64,000 bases of DNA, taken from Aegilops tauschii subsp. strangulata (Eukaryota; Streptophyta; Magnoliopsida; Poales; Poaceae). Positions 23,119 through 35,399 of the stretch are shown here, piece after piece (position 1 is the first letter of the stretch; each line of letters opens with the position of its first letter). A program made the position numbers and the translations under genes. The notes beneath the pieces were generated by a model that had not been told where the DNA came from, made no database searches, and saw only the letters and a list, made by a program, of their open reading frames with translations. Location of the stretch: assembly GCF_002575655.3 (NCBI RefSeq), contig NC_053036.3, positions 196,076,788 through 196,140,787 on the forward strand. The letters run 5' to 3'.

Positions 23119-24644
23119 TAGATGGTCTTGATAACTCGACACAGGTAGTAAAGGTAAATTCTCTCTATAGGTTTGATGAAGGTGATATTCCTCGTTATAA
23201 GTCTGCTAGCCAATGCTTAGATGAGTTTGATAATTTTATTATTAAACAAGAAAACTTCAATGCTTATGTTGGTAGACAATTGAAACATAATGCTTATATG
23301 ATTGAACACTTGAGTGATTATATGTCTAGAGTTAAAGGTGAACTTAAACTTATTAGTAAACATGCTTCTATGGTTACCACTCAAGTAGAACAAGTGCTTA
23401 AAGGTCAAAATGATTTGCTCAATGAATTAAATAATAAGAAAAATGATAATGCTGTTAGAGTTATGACTAGAGAGGGTAAAATGACTCAGGAACCCTTGTA
23501 TCCTGAAGGCCACCCTAAGAGAATTGACCAAGATTCTCAGAGAACTAATGTTGATGCACTCAGTTCTTCTAAAAAGAAGAAAAAGAAAAATGAGATGACT
23601 CTCCATGCTTCTAGTGAACCTGTTGTTGACACACCTGATATTCCCAATGATATTTCTATTTCTGATGCTGAAACACAATCTGGTGATGAACATGAACCTA
23701 GTGATAATGTTAATGATGATGTTCATGTTGATGCTCAACATAGTAATAACAATGATGTAGGATTTGAACCTGCTGTTGATCTTGATAACCCACAATCAAA
23801 GAATCAACGTTATGATAAGAGAGACTTCGTTGCTAGGAAGCACTGTAAAGAAAGAGAACCATGGGTTTCTGAACCCATGCCTTTTCCTCCTAAACCATCC
23901 AAGAAAAAGGATGATGAGGATTTTGAGCGCTTTGCTGAAATGATTAGACCTATCTTTTTGTGTATGCATTTGACTGATATCCTTAAAATGAATCCTTATT
24001 GTAAGTACATGAAAGATATTGTTACAAATAAAATAAAGATACCGGAAGCTGAAATTTCCACCATGCTTGCTAATTATACTTTTAAGGGTGGAATACCTAA
24101 GAAACTAGGAGATCCGGGAGTACCAACTATACCATGCTCCATTAAAAGAAACTATGTTAAAATTGCTTTATGTGATCTTGGAGCCGGTGTTAATGTTATG
24201 CCTCTCTCTTTATATCCTAGACTTGATTTGAATAAGTTGACACCTACTGAAATATCTTTGCAAATGGCCGATAAATCAACTGCTATACCTGTCGTTATTT
24301 GTGAGGATGTGCCTGTTGTGGTTGCAAACGTTACTATTTTAATGGACTTTGTTATTCTTGATATTCCCGAGGATGATAGTATGTCTATTATTCTTGGTAC
24401 ACCCTTTTTGAATACTGCAGGGGCTGTTATTGATTGCAACAAAGGCAATGTCACTTTTCATGTTAATGGTAATGAGCATACGGTACACTTTCCGAGGAAA
24501 CAACCTCAAGTCCACAGTATCAATTCTATTGAAAAAACTTCAACAATTACTATTGGAGGTTTTGAATTTCCTCTTCCTACTGTCAAGAAGAAATATGATA
24601 TAATTATTATTGGGTACGTTCATATCCCCGTTGAGGTAACTTAG
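23119..24644 (+). CDS. N3 gag C-terminal region and aspartic protease
   Basis: Continuation of the N3 polyprotein, open from the MULE TSD to the stop at 24642-24644. The first part is charged, with a lysine run near 23575 and an acidic block around DIPNDISISDAETQSG. The later part is a retropepsin-like domain with CDLGAGVNVMPLSLYPRL (the D-L-G site, near 24170-24220) and IILGTPFL near 24390. It would process the polyprotein. The stop is followed by AT-rich non-coding DNA rather than RT, so N3 apparently had no polymerase of its own. The frame is open but cut off from its start by the MULE and by the stop at 10558, so it is not expected to be expressed normally. Confidence 0.82.
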
Positions 24645-25424
24645 TGTTATTCGAAAATTCTCCGGTTTCATGCGATTCGGAAAGAGTTTATTAACAAGAC
24701 TTGATCAACCTTGTTAGTGGATTCCTTTTGATGAGCATGAGATGGATGAAGTTAGAAAGCACAATTTTCTGTACCCTCCTTTTACTTTCTGTTATTTATA
24801 TTAAATAAAGAAAAAAAATAGTATTTTGTGTCTCTTTTTTGAATTATCCTTGCAATAAAAAATACCCCAAAAATAAAAGTTCTCCAAATGTCCTGAAAAT
24901 GAAATATGATTTTTTTCTAGAATATTTAAGAATTTATTGCACTGAGAACACACCAGGGGGAGCCACAACCTGGCCACGAGGGTCCATGGCGCGCCCTACC
25001 CCCTGGGCGCACCCCCTGCCTCGTGGGCCCACGTGGCACCCTCCACTTATTCCAGCACCCACACACTTTGTCTTCCTACAGAAAAAATCACCCACCAGCT
25101 CAAACACGAGTTCTAGCTCATCTTGCTGCCATTTTCGATCTCCTTGCTCAAAGCTCCACTCACAAAACTGCTTTGGGGGATTGTTCTTCGGTATGTGACT
25201 CCTCCAATGGTCCAATTAGTTTTTGTTCTAGTGCTTTATTTATTGCAAATTTTTGCTGCTTAGGTGACCCTGTTCTTGAGCTTGCATGTCAAATTTATTT
25301 GGTCCCAAGTAGTTCTAATGCATGATATAGTCTCTAGGCACTTGTGGGAGTAGCTGCTATCAATCTTGTTGAGTTTGGTTCACTTTTATTTTGAGTTTCT
25401 AAAAATTTCAGAAATTTTCAGAAA
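24645..25424 (+). promoter_or_regulatory. N3 internal leader with LTR-like GC palindrome
   Basis: Non-coding between the two N3 frames. It contains CCACGAGGG (24974-24982) and CCTCGTGG (25019-25026) around a GGCGCGCC-rich core, the same arrangement found just upstream of the TATA box in the N3 LTRs. It is followed by a CT-rich leader, a possible donor GGTATGTGA near 25190 and a possible acceptor TTTCAG just before the ATG at 25425. It may be a second promoter with a spliced leader; this is inference. Confidence 0.4.
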
Positions 25425-26507
25425 ATGATGAAGAGATTATTGAGGGGCTCTTCGAGCCGAAGCTCGAAGGATAAACAAAGTGAAGAGAATAAGAAGCCCA
25501 AATATAATCTTCCTCGCGCCGCGGAAGTTCGTCTGTGTGAATGGCCTTGTGATGAATTCTTGAGAGCAGCCGGGATTCATGATGATTTTTATTATTTGGC
25601 TGAGAATGTGGGCCTCGTCGACTTCCTCCACGACCAGCGCGAATAGTATCTCCTCCTCACTAATATTTTCGCGCAAAATTTTCATTTCCATGCTAGGAGA
25701 TCGCCACCTTCAGTGGATTTTTATTTATATGACGAGTTTAAGGAGATGTCACTTTATGATTTTTGTGCGGTTTGCAAGTTACCCTTTGCGGGCAGCATAG
25801 AGGAACCACATCGTAATGACGTGGAAGGGTTTCTTGATATGATTGCTGTAGGGGAAACGAGGAAAGTTTTTGATGCAAGAATCAGTAGCATACATTTTCC
25901 TGTTCTGCGTTACTTTGCAATATTTGCTAGTAGATGCTTAATTGGTCGTGGGAACAGTGGAAACCTTAGTGCCCCTGATATTGTTATTTTGCGCCATGCC
26001 TTGTTTCATGATACTACTTTCAGTTTAGGCGCTATTGTTGCGAAACGGTTAAATCTGAACCGTACAAAGGGTCCCATCTTTGGAGGCATCTTTGCTTCGC
26101 GCCTTGCTGCACACTTTAACATACCTATTAGGCATTATGAGAAAGAGGAAAAGTTGTTGCCTCCTATTTTTCTAGATTATAAGAGTATGGTAGCACATGA
26201 TTTTATTGTTAAAGATAAGAAGAAGATGCTTAAGTATAAATTGATATTTGATAAAAAATATTGTGAGATTATTACCTTGCCTGCGCCCTCTTTGTTTAAC
26301 ATATTTTCAGGAACGTACCTCATTTTGCCGGAGGCCATTCATGCATACTTGAGAGTGACACCTGCTCCAGAGGCTGAACCGGAACCACCACTTTACCCTT
26401 ATCGGCAATCTGTTTATCAGTGGGATCTGGAGGAGCTCGCTAACCAGTGGCACCCCAAGGATCCTCCTCAGTACACTGGGGAGGACCATTCTGATCCATG
26501 GGCATAG
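25425..26507 (+). pseudogene. N3 second frame, ATHILA ORF-1-like
   Basis: ATG at 25425; one in-frame TAG at 25644-25646, then open to 26507 (about 360 codons in total). The central part (SSIHFPVLRYFAIFASRCL, then SAPDIVILRHALFHDT) fits the pattern of the ATHILA ORF-1 family, which is found only in plant Athila-type retrotransposons and has no known biochemical role. Proline and glutamate enrich the C-terminus. There is no signal peptide or clear membrane segment, so I do not call it envelope-like. It sits downstream of gag-protease behind its own leader. The single TAG (CAG in a working copy is plausible) is the only break I see. Confidence 0.7.
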
Positions 26508-27823
26508 ACCAACTTAGGCCAAAAGCCTAAGCTTGGGGGAGTACGTATTTCTCACCGACATTCCATTCATGTTCACACACTCATGCCAGTTGTCCGTGCT
26601 CATACTTTTTCACTGTACCATCCATGCTAGTTTATTTTCCTTTTTTCACGCTTTCTTCTTGTGTGTTTGAAAAACCTTAAGAAAAAAAATTAGTTGTAGA
26701 TTTTAGCTAGTTAATTTCCATGCCTGTAGTAGTAATAATTAAAAGAAAACACAAAAAGATTTCTCGTTCTTCTTTTGCTTGTTGGGAGCTTTCCCGTGTA
26801 AATAGTTTTATTTCTTTTCTTTTCTTTGGGGGTCGAGAGGAGAAGACCATAATGAAAATGTTTAAGTGGCTCTTATATGCATTATTGTTGACTTAACAAA
26901 GAGCCCATGTTACCTTGTCTTCTCCTTTGTATTAAATGCTTGCGGATTCCAGCTTAGTCCAATTGCACGTGCACTACTATTATTATCCACACCGTTCGGT
27001 CGTGCAAGTGAAAGGCAATTATGACGATATATGATGGACTGATTGAGATGAGAGAAGCTGGTATGAACTCGACCTATCTTGTTTTTGTAAATATGATTAG
27101 TTCATCGTTCCTGATTTAGCCTTTTATGAATAAAACATGATTGCAATTACAATTAGAGATTATAGTTGCTCATGCCATGCTTAATTAGCTAGGAGTTTAT
27201 AATGGTTTACCATGCGTGCCAACATGCTATTAAAATGGTTGTGATATGGTATGATAGGGTGGTATCCTCCTTTGAATAATTTGAGTGGATCGACTTGGCA
27301 CATGTTCACGCATGTAGTTGAAACAAAATCAACATAGCCTCCACAATATTTATGTTCATGGTGGATTATATCCTACTCATGCTTGCACTCAGTGTTTATT
27401 AATTTTAATGCATGTTCATGACTGTTGTTGCTCTCTAGCTGGTCGCTTCCCAGTCTTGTTCTAGCCTTCACTTGTACTAAGCGGGAATACTTCTTGTGCA
27501 TCCACTTCCATAAACCCCAAAGTTATTCCATATGAGTCCACCATACCTTCCTATATGCGGTATCTACCTGCCGTTCCAAGTAAATTTGTATGTGCCAAAC
27601 TCTAAACCTTCAAATGAAATTATGTTTTGTATGCTCGAATAGCTCATGTATGAACTAGGGTTGTCTGTATCTTCCATGCTAGGGGGTTATTCTCAAGAGG
27701 AGTGGACTCCGCTCCTCACTCACGAGAAAATGGCTGGTCACCGGTATGCCCAGTCCCATGCTCAAAGCAAATCAAATTAATTGCAAACAAAACTCCCCCA
27801 GGACTGTTGTTAGTTGGAGGCAC
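26508..27823 (+). other. N3 3' non-coding region, left part
   Basis: AT-rich, with no gene. A polypurine-like AAGCTTGGGGGAGT lies at about 26530, soon after the stop. Ends at GGCAC (27819-27823), the left TSD copy of N4, and resumes at 43410. Confidence 0.7.
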
Positions 27824-29200
27824 TGATAACCCACAAGTATAGGGGATCAATTGTAGCCTCTTTCGATAAGTAAGAGTGTCAAACCCGATGATGAGATAAA
27901 GGTAGAACAAATATTCCCTCAAGCTCTAACAACCGCCGATACAACTCTATGCACGCTTAACATTCGCTTTACCTAAAACAAGTATGAAACTAAACGTACT
28001 TTGTAAGTGTTGTTGGATAGGTTTGCAAGATAATAAAGAGCACGTAAATATGTCATCCCTGACTTGGAATTCTATGCACTTATGATTGGAACTATTAGCA
28101 AGCATCTGCAACTACTAACGTTCATTAAGGTAAAACCCAACCATAGCATTAAGATATATTGGTCCCCCTTCAATCCTGTATGCATCAATTTCTATGCTAG
28201 GTTGAAGCTTCTGTCACTCTTGCCCTCCAATACATAGTCCTATCAACATACAACTAACCCTATGGTGTGATCCACGCGCACGCTCATATGATGGCACCAG
28301 AGGACAGCAACATAACCACAAGCAAATTAAACCAATCATAGCAATTCACCAATTACCGACAGGACAACGAAAATCTACTCAGACATCATAGGATGGCAAC
28401 ACATCATTGGATAATAATATTAAGCATAAATCACCATGTTCAAGTAGAGGGTACAGCGGGTTGCGGGAGAGTGGACCGCTGTAGATAGATGGGGGAAAGG
28501 TGATGGAGATGTTGGTGAAGATGACGGAGGTGTTGGTGTAGATTGCGGTGACGATGATGGCCCCGGCGGCATTCCTGCGCCACCGGGAGAGAGGGGGAGA
28601 GCCCCCCTTCTTCTTCTTTTTTGACCTTATCCCTAGATGGGAGAAGGGTTTCCCCTCTGGTCCTTGGCTTCCATGGCATGGGAGGGCGAAAGCCCCTCCG
28701 AGATTGGATCTGTCTCTCTATCTCTCTCTGTTTCCGCGTTTCTGATTCTGCCCTTTCACCGTTTCTTATATTCCCGGAGATCCGTAACTCCGATTGGGTT
28801 GAAATTTGGAAACGATTTTTATCCGGATATTGGCTTTCTTGCGGCGAAAGAAGGGCACCAACCGCCTTACGGAGTGGCCATGAGGGCCAGGGCGCGCCTG
28901 ACCCCCTGGGGGGCGCCCCTCACCCTCGTGGGCCCCTCGGGCATCGTCGCGCGTTGATTCCACTTCCCAAAATTCACATATATTCCAAAAAAGTTCTTCG
29001 TCAGTTTTTATCCCGTTTGGACTCTGTTTGATATGGATTTTCTGCGAAACAAAACATATGCAACAAACAAGAACTGGCACTGGGCACTGGATCAATATGT
29101 TAGTCCCAAAAATAGTATAAAAAGTTGCCAAAATTATGTAAAAGTTGTAGAATATTGGCATGGAACAATAAAAAATTATAGATACGACGGAGACGTATCA
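27824..29200 (-). repeat. N4 3' LTR (with deletion)
   Basis: 1377 bp, against 1532 bp for its partner. About 155 bp between CACGTAAATA and TGTCATCCCTGAC (near 28050) present in the 5' LTR (about 42100-42250) is missing here. Frames such as 28621-29031 recur in both LTRs and are not genes. Confidence 0.9.
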
Positions 29201-29238
29201 GCATCCCCAAGCTTAATTCCTGCTCGTCCTCGAGTAGG
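29201..29238 (-). other. N4 polypurine tract and adjacent stem-loop
   Basis: Minus strand TTAAGCTTGGGGATGC directly against the LTR. Stem arms 29219-29226 and 29231-29238 (one mismatch, loop TCCT), equivalent to the one in N2. Confidence 0.75.
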
Positions 29239-32043
29239 TAAATGATAAAAAAGATAATTTTTGATGTGGAATGCTACCTAGCATAATCTTGATCATGTAA
29301 TCTAATCGTGGCATGAATATTAAGACACGAGTGATTCAAAGCAATAGTCTATCTTTTGACATTAAGAGAGTAATACTTCAAGCACACTAATAGAGCAATC
29401 ATGTATTTTCAAAATAACATGGCCAAAGAAAGTTTATCCCTACAAAATCATATGGTCGGGCTATGCTACATCTTCATCACACAAAACATTCAAATCATGC
29501 ACAACCCCGATGACAAGCCAAGCAATTGTTTTCATACTTTTGATGTTCTCAAACCTTTTCAACTTTCACGCAATACATGAGCGTGAGCTATGGACATAGC
29601 ACTATAGGTGGAATAGAATATGATGGTGGAGGTTGTGTGGAGAAGACAAAAAAGGGAGAAAGTCTCGCATCAACGCGGCTAATCAGTGGGCTATGGAGAT
29701 GCCCATCAATTGATGTCAATGCGAGGAGTAGGGATTGCCATGCAATAGATGCACTAGAGCTATAAGTGTATGAAAGCTCAAACTGAAACTAAGTGGGTGT
29801 GCATCCAACTTGCTTGCTCATGAAGACCCAGGGCATTTGAGGAAGCCCATCATTGGAATATACAAGCCAAGTTCTATAATGAAAATTCCCACTAGTATAT
29901 GAAAGTGAAAAAATAAGAGACTCTCTATCATGAAGATCATGGTGCTACTTTGAAGCACAAGTGTGGAAAAAGGATAGTAGCATTGTCCCTTCTTTTTCTT
30001 TTTTTGGGCCTTTCCTTTTTTATTTGGCCTTTCTCTTCTTTTTTTATTTTTTATTTGGCCTTTCTTTTTTATTGGGCCTTTCTCTTTTTTTCACGGGACA
30101 ATGTTCTAATAATGATGATCATCACACTTTTATTTACTTACAACTCAATATTACAACTCGATACTAGAACAAAATATGACTCTGTATGAGTGCCTCCGGC
30201 GGTGTACCGGGATGTGCAATGATCTAGCGTAGCAATGACATCAAAAAACGGACAAGCCATGAAAACATCATGCTAGCTATCTTACGATCATGCAAAGCAA
30301 TATGAAAATAAATGCTCAAGTCATGTATATGATGATGATGGAAGTTGCATGGCAATATATATCAGAATGGCTATGGAAATGCCATGATAGGTAGGTACGG
30401 TGGCTGTTTTGAGGAAGATATAAGGAGGCTTATGTGTGATAGAGCGTATCATATCACGGGGTTTGGATGCACCGGCGAAGTTTGCACCAACTCTCGAGGT
30501 GAGAAAGGGCAATGCATGGTACCGAAGAGGCTAGCAATGATGGAAGGGTGAGAGTGCGTATAATCCATGGACTCAACATTAGTCATAAAGAACTCACATA
30601 CTTATTGCAAAAATCTATTAGTCATTGAAACAAAGTACTACGCGCATGCTCCTAGGGGGATAGATTGGTAGGAAAAGATCATCGCTCGTCCCCGACCGCC
30701 ACTCATAAGGAAGACAATCAATAAATACCTCATGCTCCAACTCCGTTACATAACGGTTCACCATACGTGCATGCTACGGGAATCACAAACTTCAACACAA
30801 GTATTTCTACAATCCACAACTACCCACTAGCATGACTCTAATATCACCATCCTTATATCGCAAAACTATTGGAAGGAATCAAACATATAATATTCAGTGA
30901 TCTACAAGTTTTATGTAGGATTTTATGACTAACCATGTGAATGACCAATTCCTGTCATCTCTCTAAATAGATATAAGTGAAGCAAGAGAGTTTAATTCTT
31001 TATACAAAAGATATGCCCACACTCTAACAAATATAAGTGAAGCAAAAGAGCATTCTACAAATGGCGGTTTTCTATGTGCAGGGAAACAGGAAATCCAAAC
31101 TTCAAATGATATAAGTGAAGCACATGAAGCATTCTATAAAGCCATACTCAAAGAATATAAGTGAAGTGCAAAGAGCATTCTATAAACCAAACACGGACTA
31201 TCTCATACCAGCATGGTGCATAAAAGAAAATTGAAAACTAAATGCAAAAGTCGCTCCAAGATTTGCACATATCACATGAACGAAACGAATCCGAAAACAT
31301 ACCGATACTTGTTGAAGAAAGATGGGATGCCTTCCGAGGCATCCCCAAGCTTAGACGCTTGAGTCTCCTTAAATATTTACTTGGGGTGCCTTGGGAATCC
31401 CCAAGCTTGAGCTCTTTCCTCTCCTTCTTCTCCTCACATCGAGATATCCTCGATCTTCGAACACTTCATCCACACAAAACTCAACAGAAAGTTCGGTAAG
31501 ATCTATGAGTATAATAAAGCAAATCACTACTCTAAGTACTGTTGCAAACCAATTCATATTTTGTTTTTGCATTGTTCCTACTGTAATATAACTTTTCCAT
31601 GGATTAATCCACTGATAGAAATTGATAGTTTCATCAAAACAAGCAAACTATGCATCAAAATCAGAATCTGTCTTAAACAGGACAGTCTGTAGTAATCTGA
31701 ACATTCACCATACTTATGTTACTCCAAAAATTCTGAATTTTTTAGCAAAAATAAACAATTTGTATATAAATATAGTGCAAGAAGTTTCAGAACCGTTTGA
31801 CGGTCCAGTAAAAAATGTAAAATCGCGCACTACAGCCAAAGTTTCTGTCTTGCACCGCACAAACCAACAAGCAATGTAAACATCCTAAAGGCAAATATTG
31901 GCACATTATTTTTGTTTTTAAACTTTATAAAAGCACACAAAAGAAATAAATGACTCTCTAAAACTTCCGGGTTGTCTCCCTGGCTGCGCTTTCTTTAAAG
32001 CCATTAAGCTAGGCATATAGTGCTCAAGTAATGGATCCACCCG
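29239..32043 (-). other. N4 3' non-coding spacer
   Basis: No gene recognised. It includes a pyrimidine-rich tract of TTTTTT/GGGCC units (29985-30095) and four spaced ATATAAGTGAAGC motifs (30968-31175). Two GGCATCCCC/GGAATCCCC hairpin-type blocks with CCAAGCTT follow (31321-31412). The N4 reading frame ends at its left edge, just beside the N5 insertion (stop near 32026). Confidence 0.65.
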
Positions 32044-32048
32044 GATCC

Positions 32049-32932
32049 TGTCGGCGTTCCGGGAACGGGGGTCCCCAGACTTGCCTGCCTGCGGCCCACA
32101 GCGTGGCTATGCTAGCAGGCCTGTACGGCCCATCTTCGTCAACAAGGCTGTCAAGACCCTTGCGAGGCGGACGACGCAAGACCTCCTTAGGAGCGGCCTC
32201 TCCAGGCAGGCTCACGAGGAGCGGAGTTATCAAGGCAGGGCAAACCTCGCGAGGCTCTCGTGACGTGAGCAATGACGATCGGTGCCAGGCGGGCGCCAGC
32301 GCGCGTAGCGTCCTCGTTTCCTCATTGGTGCCAAGGGGGCAAGCACAGGCGCGGAGTACCGAGGCATCAGGCAAAGGTTTCCATATCAGTGCAACAAGAC
32401 CAAGACCAGCAGGCCAGCAGGACGGAGGTCACCGTGGAGCCCAAGATGGCGTCATCACCAGAGCCCTTTCGCAGGCGAAGACCGCTTTTGTCAGGATAGC
32501 TTGTACTAGCTGTCCCCTTTCAAATTGGCCGCCGTTGTTGGCTCCCTTCCCGCTCAATATTTGGGAAGAGGACCAGGGGCCTCTATAAATAGGACTAGCC
32601 ACCACCCAAGGAGGCAGCTTGATCTCATCTGATCGAGAGCATACCCTTAGACACACCGAACACAACAACACCTCAACCTCAGGAGGCTGTTCGTCCACTT
32701 GTACTGTTCTTCATCAGCCCAGAGGCAATCCACCACCACACACTGGAGTAGGGTATTACACCACAACGGTGGCCCGAACTAGTATAAATCTTGTGTCCCT
32801 TGTGTTGTGAGTTCGTCGAGTTCGTCCGTAAGATCCTAGCGAGCTAGGGCGTGGATCGGTAGGAGGGAAAGAACTTCACGCGCACCCCAGAGTTCGAACC
32901 TTAAGGGTTTTGCCGGAACCCTAGATCCGACA
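32049..32932 (+). repeat. N5 5' LTR
   Basis: TGTCGGCGTTCC...AGATCCGACA. TATA box CTCTATAAAT at 32581-32590. It lacks a short GAGGGGCCAAGCCTCGC-like insertion present in the 3' LTR. The primer-site region begins at about 32935 (TGGCGCGCCAGGTAGGGG); I do not assign the tRNA. Confidence 0.92.
32581..32590 (+). promoter_or_regulatory. TATA box of N5 5' LTR
   Basis: CTCTATAAAT; the same sequence lies at 40066-40075 in the 3' LTR. Confidence 0.7.
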
Positions 32933-32993
32933 TTTGGCGCGCCAGGTAGGGGTGCGCCGTAGCTTCTCCTCCGTCAATCTGTGTTTCGCGCTC

Positions 32994-34096
32994 ATGGCAG
33001 GCGCCCCGCCACCGGCTCCAACGGCCGGTGCTGACAATGGGGCCAGGGGCTCCGAGCCCTGGCCCCCGCCCTTCGACAGGTGCGGTGGCCACCCAAGTTC
33101 AGGCCGAAGATGCCGCCGCGGTACGACGGTGCGGCGGACCCGTCGGCGTTCCTGCTCGCATACGAGGAGGCCGTCCTCGAGGCCAGGGGCGACGACAAGG
33201 TCATGGCCAACTGGCTCCCCATGGCCCTCACCGACGAGCCACACGCCTGGCTCCTCAACCTCCCTGGATCCACGGTGGCATCCTGGGGGGAACTCCATGA
33301 CCTCTTCACTACTCGCGACGCGGTGCCGGCGCACCACGCAGTCGCAGCCCTGCTGGGCGGCTCTCAAGCACCGCCTTCAAATCGCCACGTCAAGCCGTTC
33401 CTCCGTCAGATTGGTGCCGCTTCCAAGCGCCTGGGGGCTCCGCCAGGTTGGGCTGCGCCAGAGGCCGACCTCACCTTTGGCTCAGAAGATCACCCCAACT
33501 CTACCGCCGGCTCGGGCAAGCTCCCAATTCTCTGCACGCCCACCATCTGCAACGTGGTTGTTACCAAGACCCTCATCGACGGCGGAGCAGGCCTCAACTT
33601 GCTCTCCGTAGAGGCCTTCAACCTTCTTCACGTGCCACTCGAGCGGCTCGGTCTCAGCAAGCCTTTCTCAAGAGTTGGTGGCGGCACTGCCCGCTCTCTG
33701 GGACAGATCCGCCTCCCCGTCACCTTTGGCACACGTGACAACTACTGCACCGAGCTGGTCGACTTCGACATTGCCCGCCCCGGCCTCCCGTACAACGCCA
33801 TCCTCGGGTACCTAGCTCCCGCCCAGTTCATGGCGGCGACTCATCCGGCCTACAACCTCATGAAGATGCCTGGGAGCAAAGGCGTCCTCACCATCAAGGG
33901 GGACACCAAGGAGGCCGTGACGGCACTCAAGCTCGCCCTCAAAACCGCCGCGACGATGCAGCCTGCCGACGCGGGCACCTCCGAGCCCAAGGGAGCCATA
34001 CCGACCAAGAAGAAGCAGTTGTTCACACAAGACAAGGCGGAAACCAAGCAGGTGCCGGTTAGCGGGACAGGCCCTCAGGAGCCACCTTTACCATAG
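32994..34096 (+). pseudogene. N5 gag-protease, internally deleted
   Basis: ATG at 32994 (MAGAPPPAPTAGADNG), a frame change before about 33080, then open to 34096. Gag residues around ALTDEPHAWLLNLPGSTVAS fit the plant gag domain. Soon after ALLGGSQAPP the sequence jumps toward protease; the C-terminal gag and its zinc knuckle are missing, indicating an internal deletion near 33350. The protease has TLIDGGAGLNLLS (active-site D-G-G) and the closing motif PYNAILGYLA. It would cleave the polyprotein. The end runs into the RT frame after a stop at 34094-34096. Confidence 0.85.
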
Positions 34097-34128
34097 GTGC
34101 CAGCCTCGACCCAGGGCAAGAGGAAGCA

Positions 34129-35226
34129 TTGGTGAAGTTCTTGCGTGCAAACAAGGATATATTCGCGTGGGAGCCCAATCAGCTGGTAGGAGTCCCGAGA
34201 GAGGTGATTCAGCATCATTTAAGGGTATGCCCCAATGTACGCCCCGTGAAGCAGCGGGCGAGATGGCAGTCCCCTGAGAAGCAGGCCTTCATTGTCCAAG
34301 AGACCCGCAAGCTAGAAGCAGTGGGTGCCATTGGCGAGGTTCGGTATCCCGAGTGGCTGGCGAACCCCGTCGTAGTGCCGAAGAAAGGCGGGAAGGAACG
34401 GATGTGCGTCGACTTCACCAACCTTAACAAAGCCTGCCCCCAAGATCCGTTCCCGCTCCCGCGCATCGATCAGATCGTCGACTCCACCGCCGACTGCGAC
34501 CTACTGTGCTTCCTGGACGCGTTCTCAGGATATCACCAGATCAAGATGGCGGTAGAAGATGTGGAGAAGACAGCCTTCCTGACCCCGTGTGGGGTGTACT
34601 GCTACACCTGCATGCCCTTTGGGTTGCGCAAAGCGGGCGCAACCTTTCAGAGACTGATGCACATCGCCTTAGGGCGACAGCTCGGAAGAAACACAAAGGC
34701 CTACGTCAACGACATCGTGGTGAAATCTCGGGAGGCGAGGACCCTGATCCAAGACCTGGAAGAGACCTTCGAGAGCCTGCGCCAGGTGAACTTGTGGCTC
34801 AACCCGGAGAAGTGCGTGTTCGACGTCCCTTCCGGCAAGCTGCTGGGCTTTCTCGTGTCCCACGGAGGGATCGAGGCGAATCCAGAGAAGATCAAGGCCA
34901 TCGAGGACATGAGCCCGCCGCAGACCCTGAAGGAGATGCAGAAGTTGGCTGGTCGGGTAACTGTGTTGGGACGCTTGATCTCCAAGCTAGGGGAATGCGC
35001 CCTACCCTTCTTCAAGCTGATGACAAAGAAGGGCCCATTCGAGTGGACCCAGGAGGCCGACTGAGCTTTTCAAGACCTCAAGAGGTACCTGACCAGCCCT
35101 CCGGTGATGGTGGCACCACGACCCCTCGAGCCCCTAGTGCTCTACCTCGCCGCTACCCTGAACTCCGCCAACGCAGCATTGGTGGCTGTTCGGGAGGAGC
35201 ACCAAGCCAAGGGTGCGCTGCACTGA
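34129..35226 (+). pseudogene. N5 reverse transcriptase, catalytic motif mutated
   Basis: Open 34129-35064. Copies element RNA into DNA. Visible blocks are ANPVVVPKKGGKERMCVDF, FLDAFSGYHQIKM with the first catalytic aspartate, MPFGLRKAGATFQ, and YVNDIVVKS where the Y-V-D-D box should be. The third residue is asparagine, which should abolish polymerase activity. The connection domain continues after a TGA at 35062-35064 (AFQDLKRYLTSPP) and stops again at about 35226. It is preceded by protease and followed by RNase H, the standard Gypsy order. Confidence 0.9.
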
Positions 35227-35399
35227 GCTACAGTTGAAATGACGCAAGATCAGGAAGGCGCCGCGGGAGCCGCAGCGGCGTCAACGGAAGACCAAGCTCG
35301 GCAGGACGACGTCGCAGAGACCCCCGCAAGCGACCAGGCACCATGAGTTCCACCACCTCAGGAGACGTCTGAGCCCCCGCAAGACACAAGCCTCACCAA

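Noticed and set aside
28621..29031. 136-codon plus frame
   Set aside because: Inside the N4 LTR, antisense to the element; a similar frame appears in the partner LTR at 43009-43437.
29950..30189. Hydrophobic F/L-rich frame that looks like a membrane protein
   Set aside because: Produced by the pyrimidine-rich tract at 29985-30095; no start context or homologous protein.
32031..32588. 185-codon plus frame
   Set aside because: Covers the N5 5' LTR upstream of its TATA box; no domain, and altered in the 3' LTR copy.
34506..35237. 243-codon plus frame
   Set aside because: Out-of-frame shadow of the RT gene, which has clear RT motifs in the other frame.
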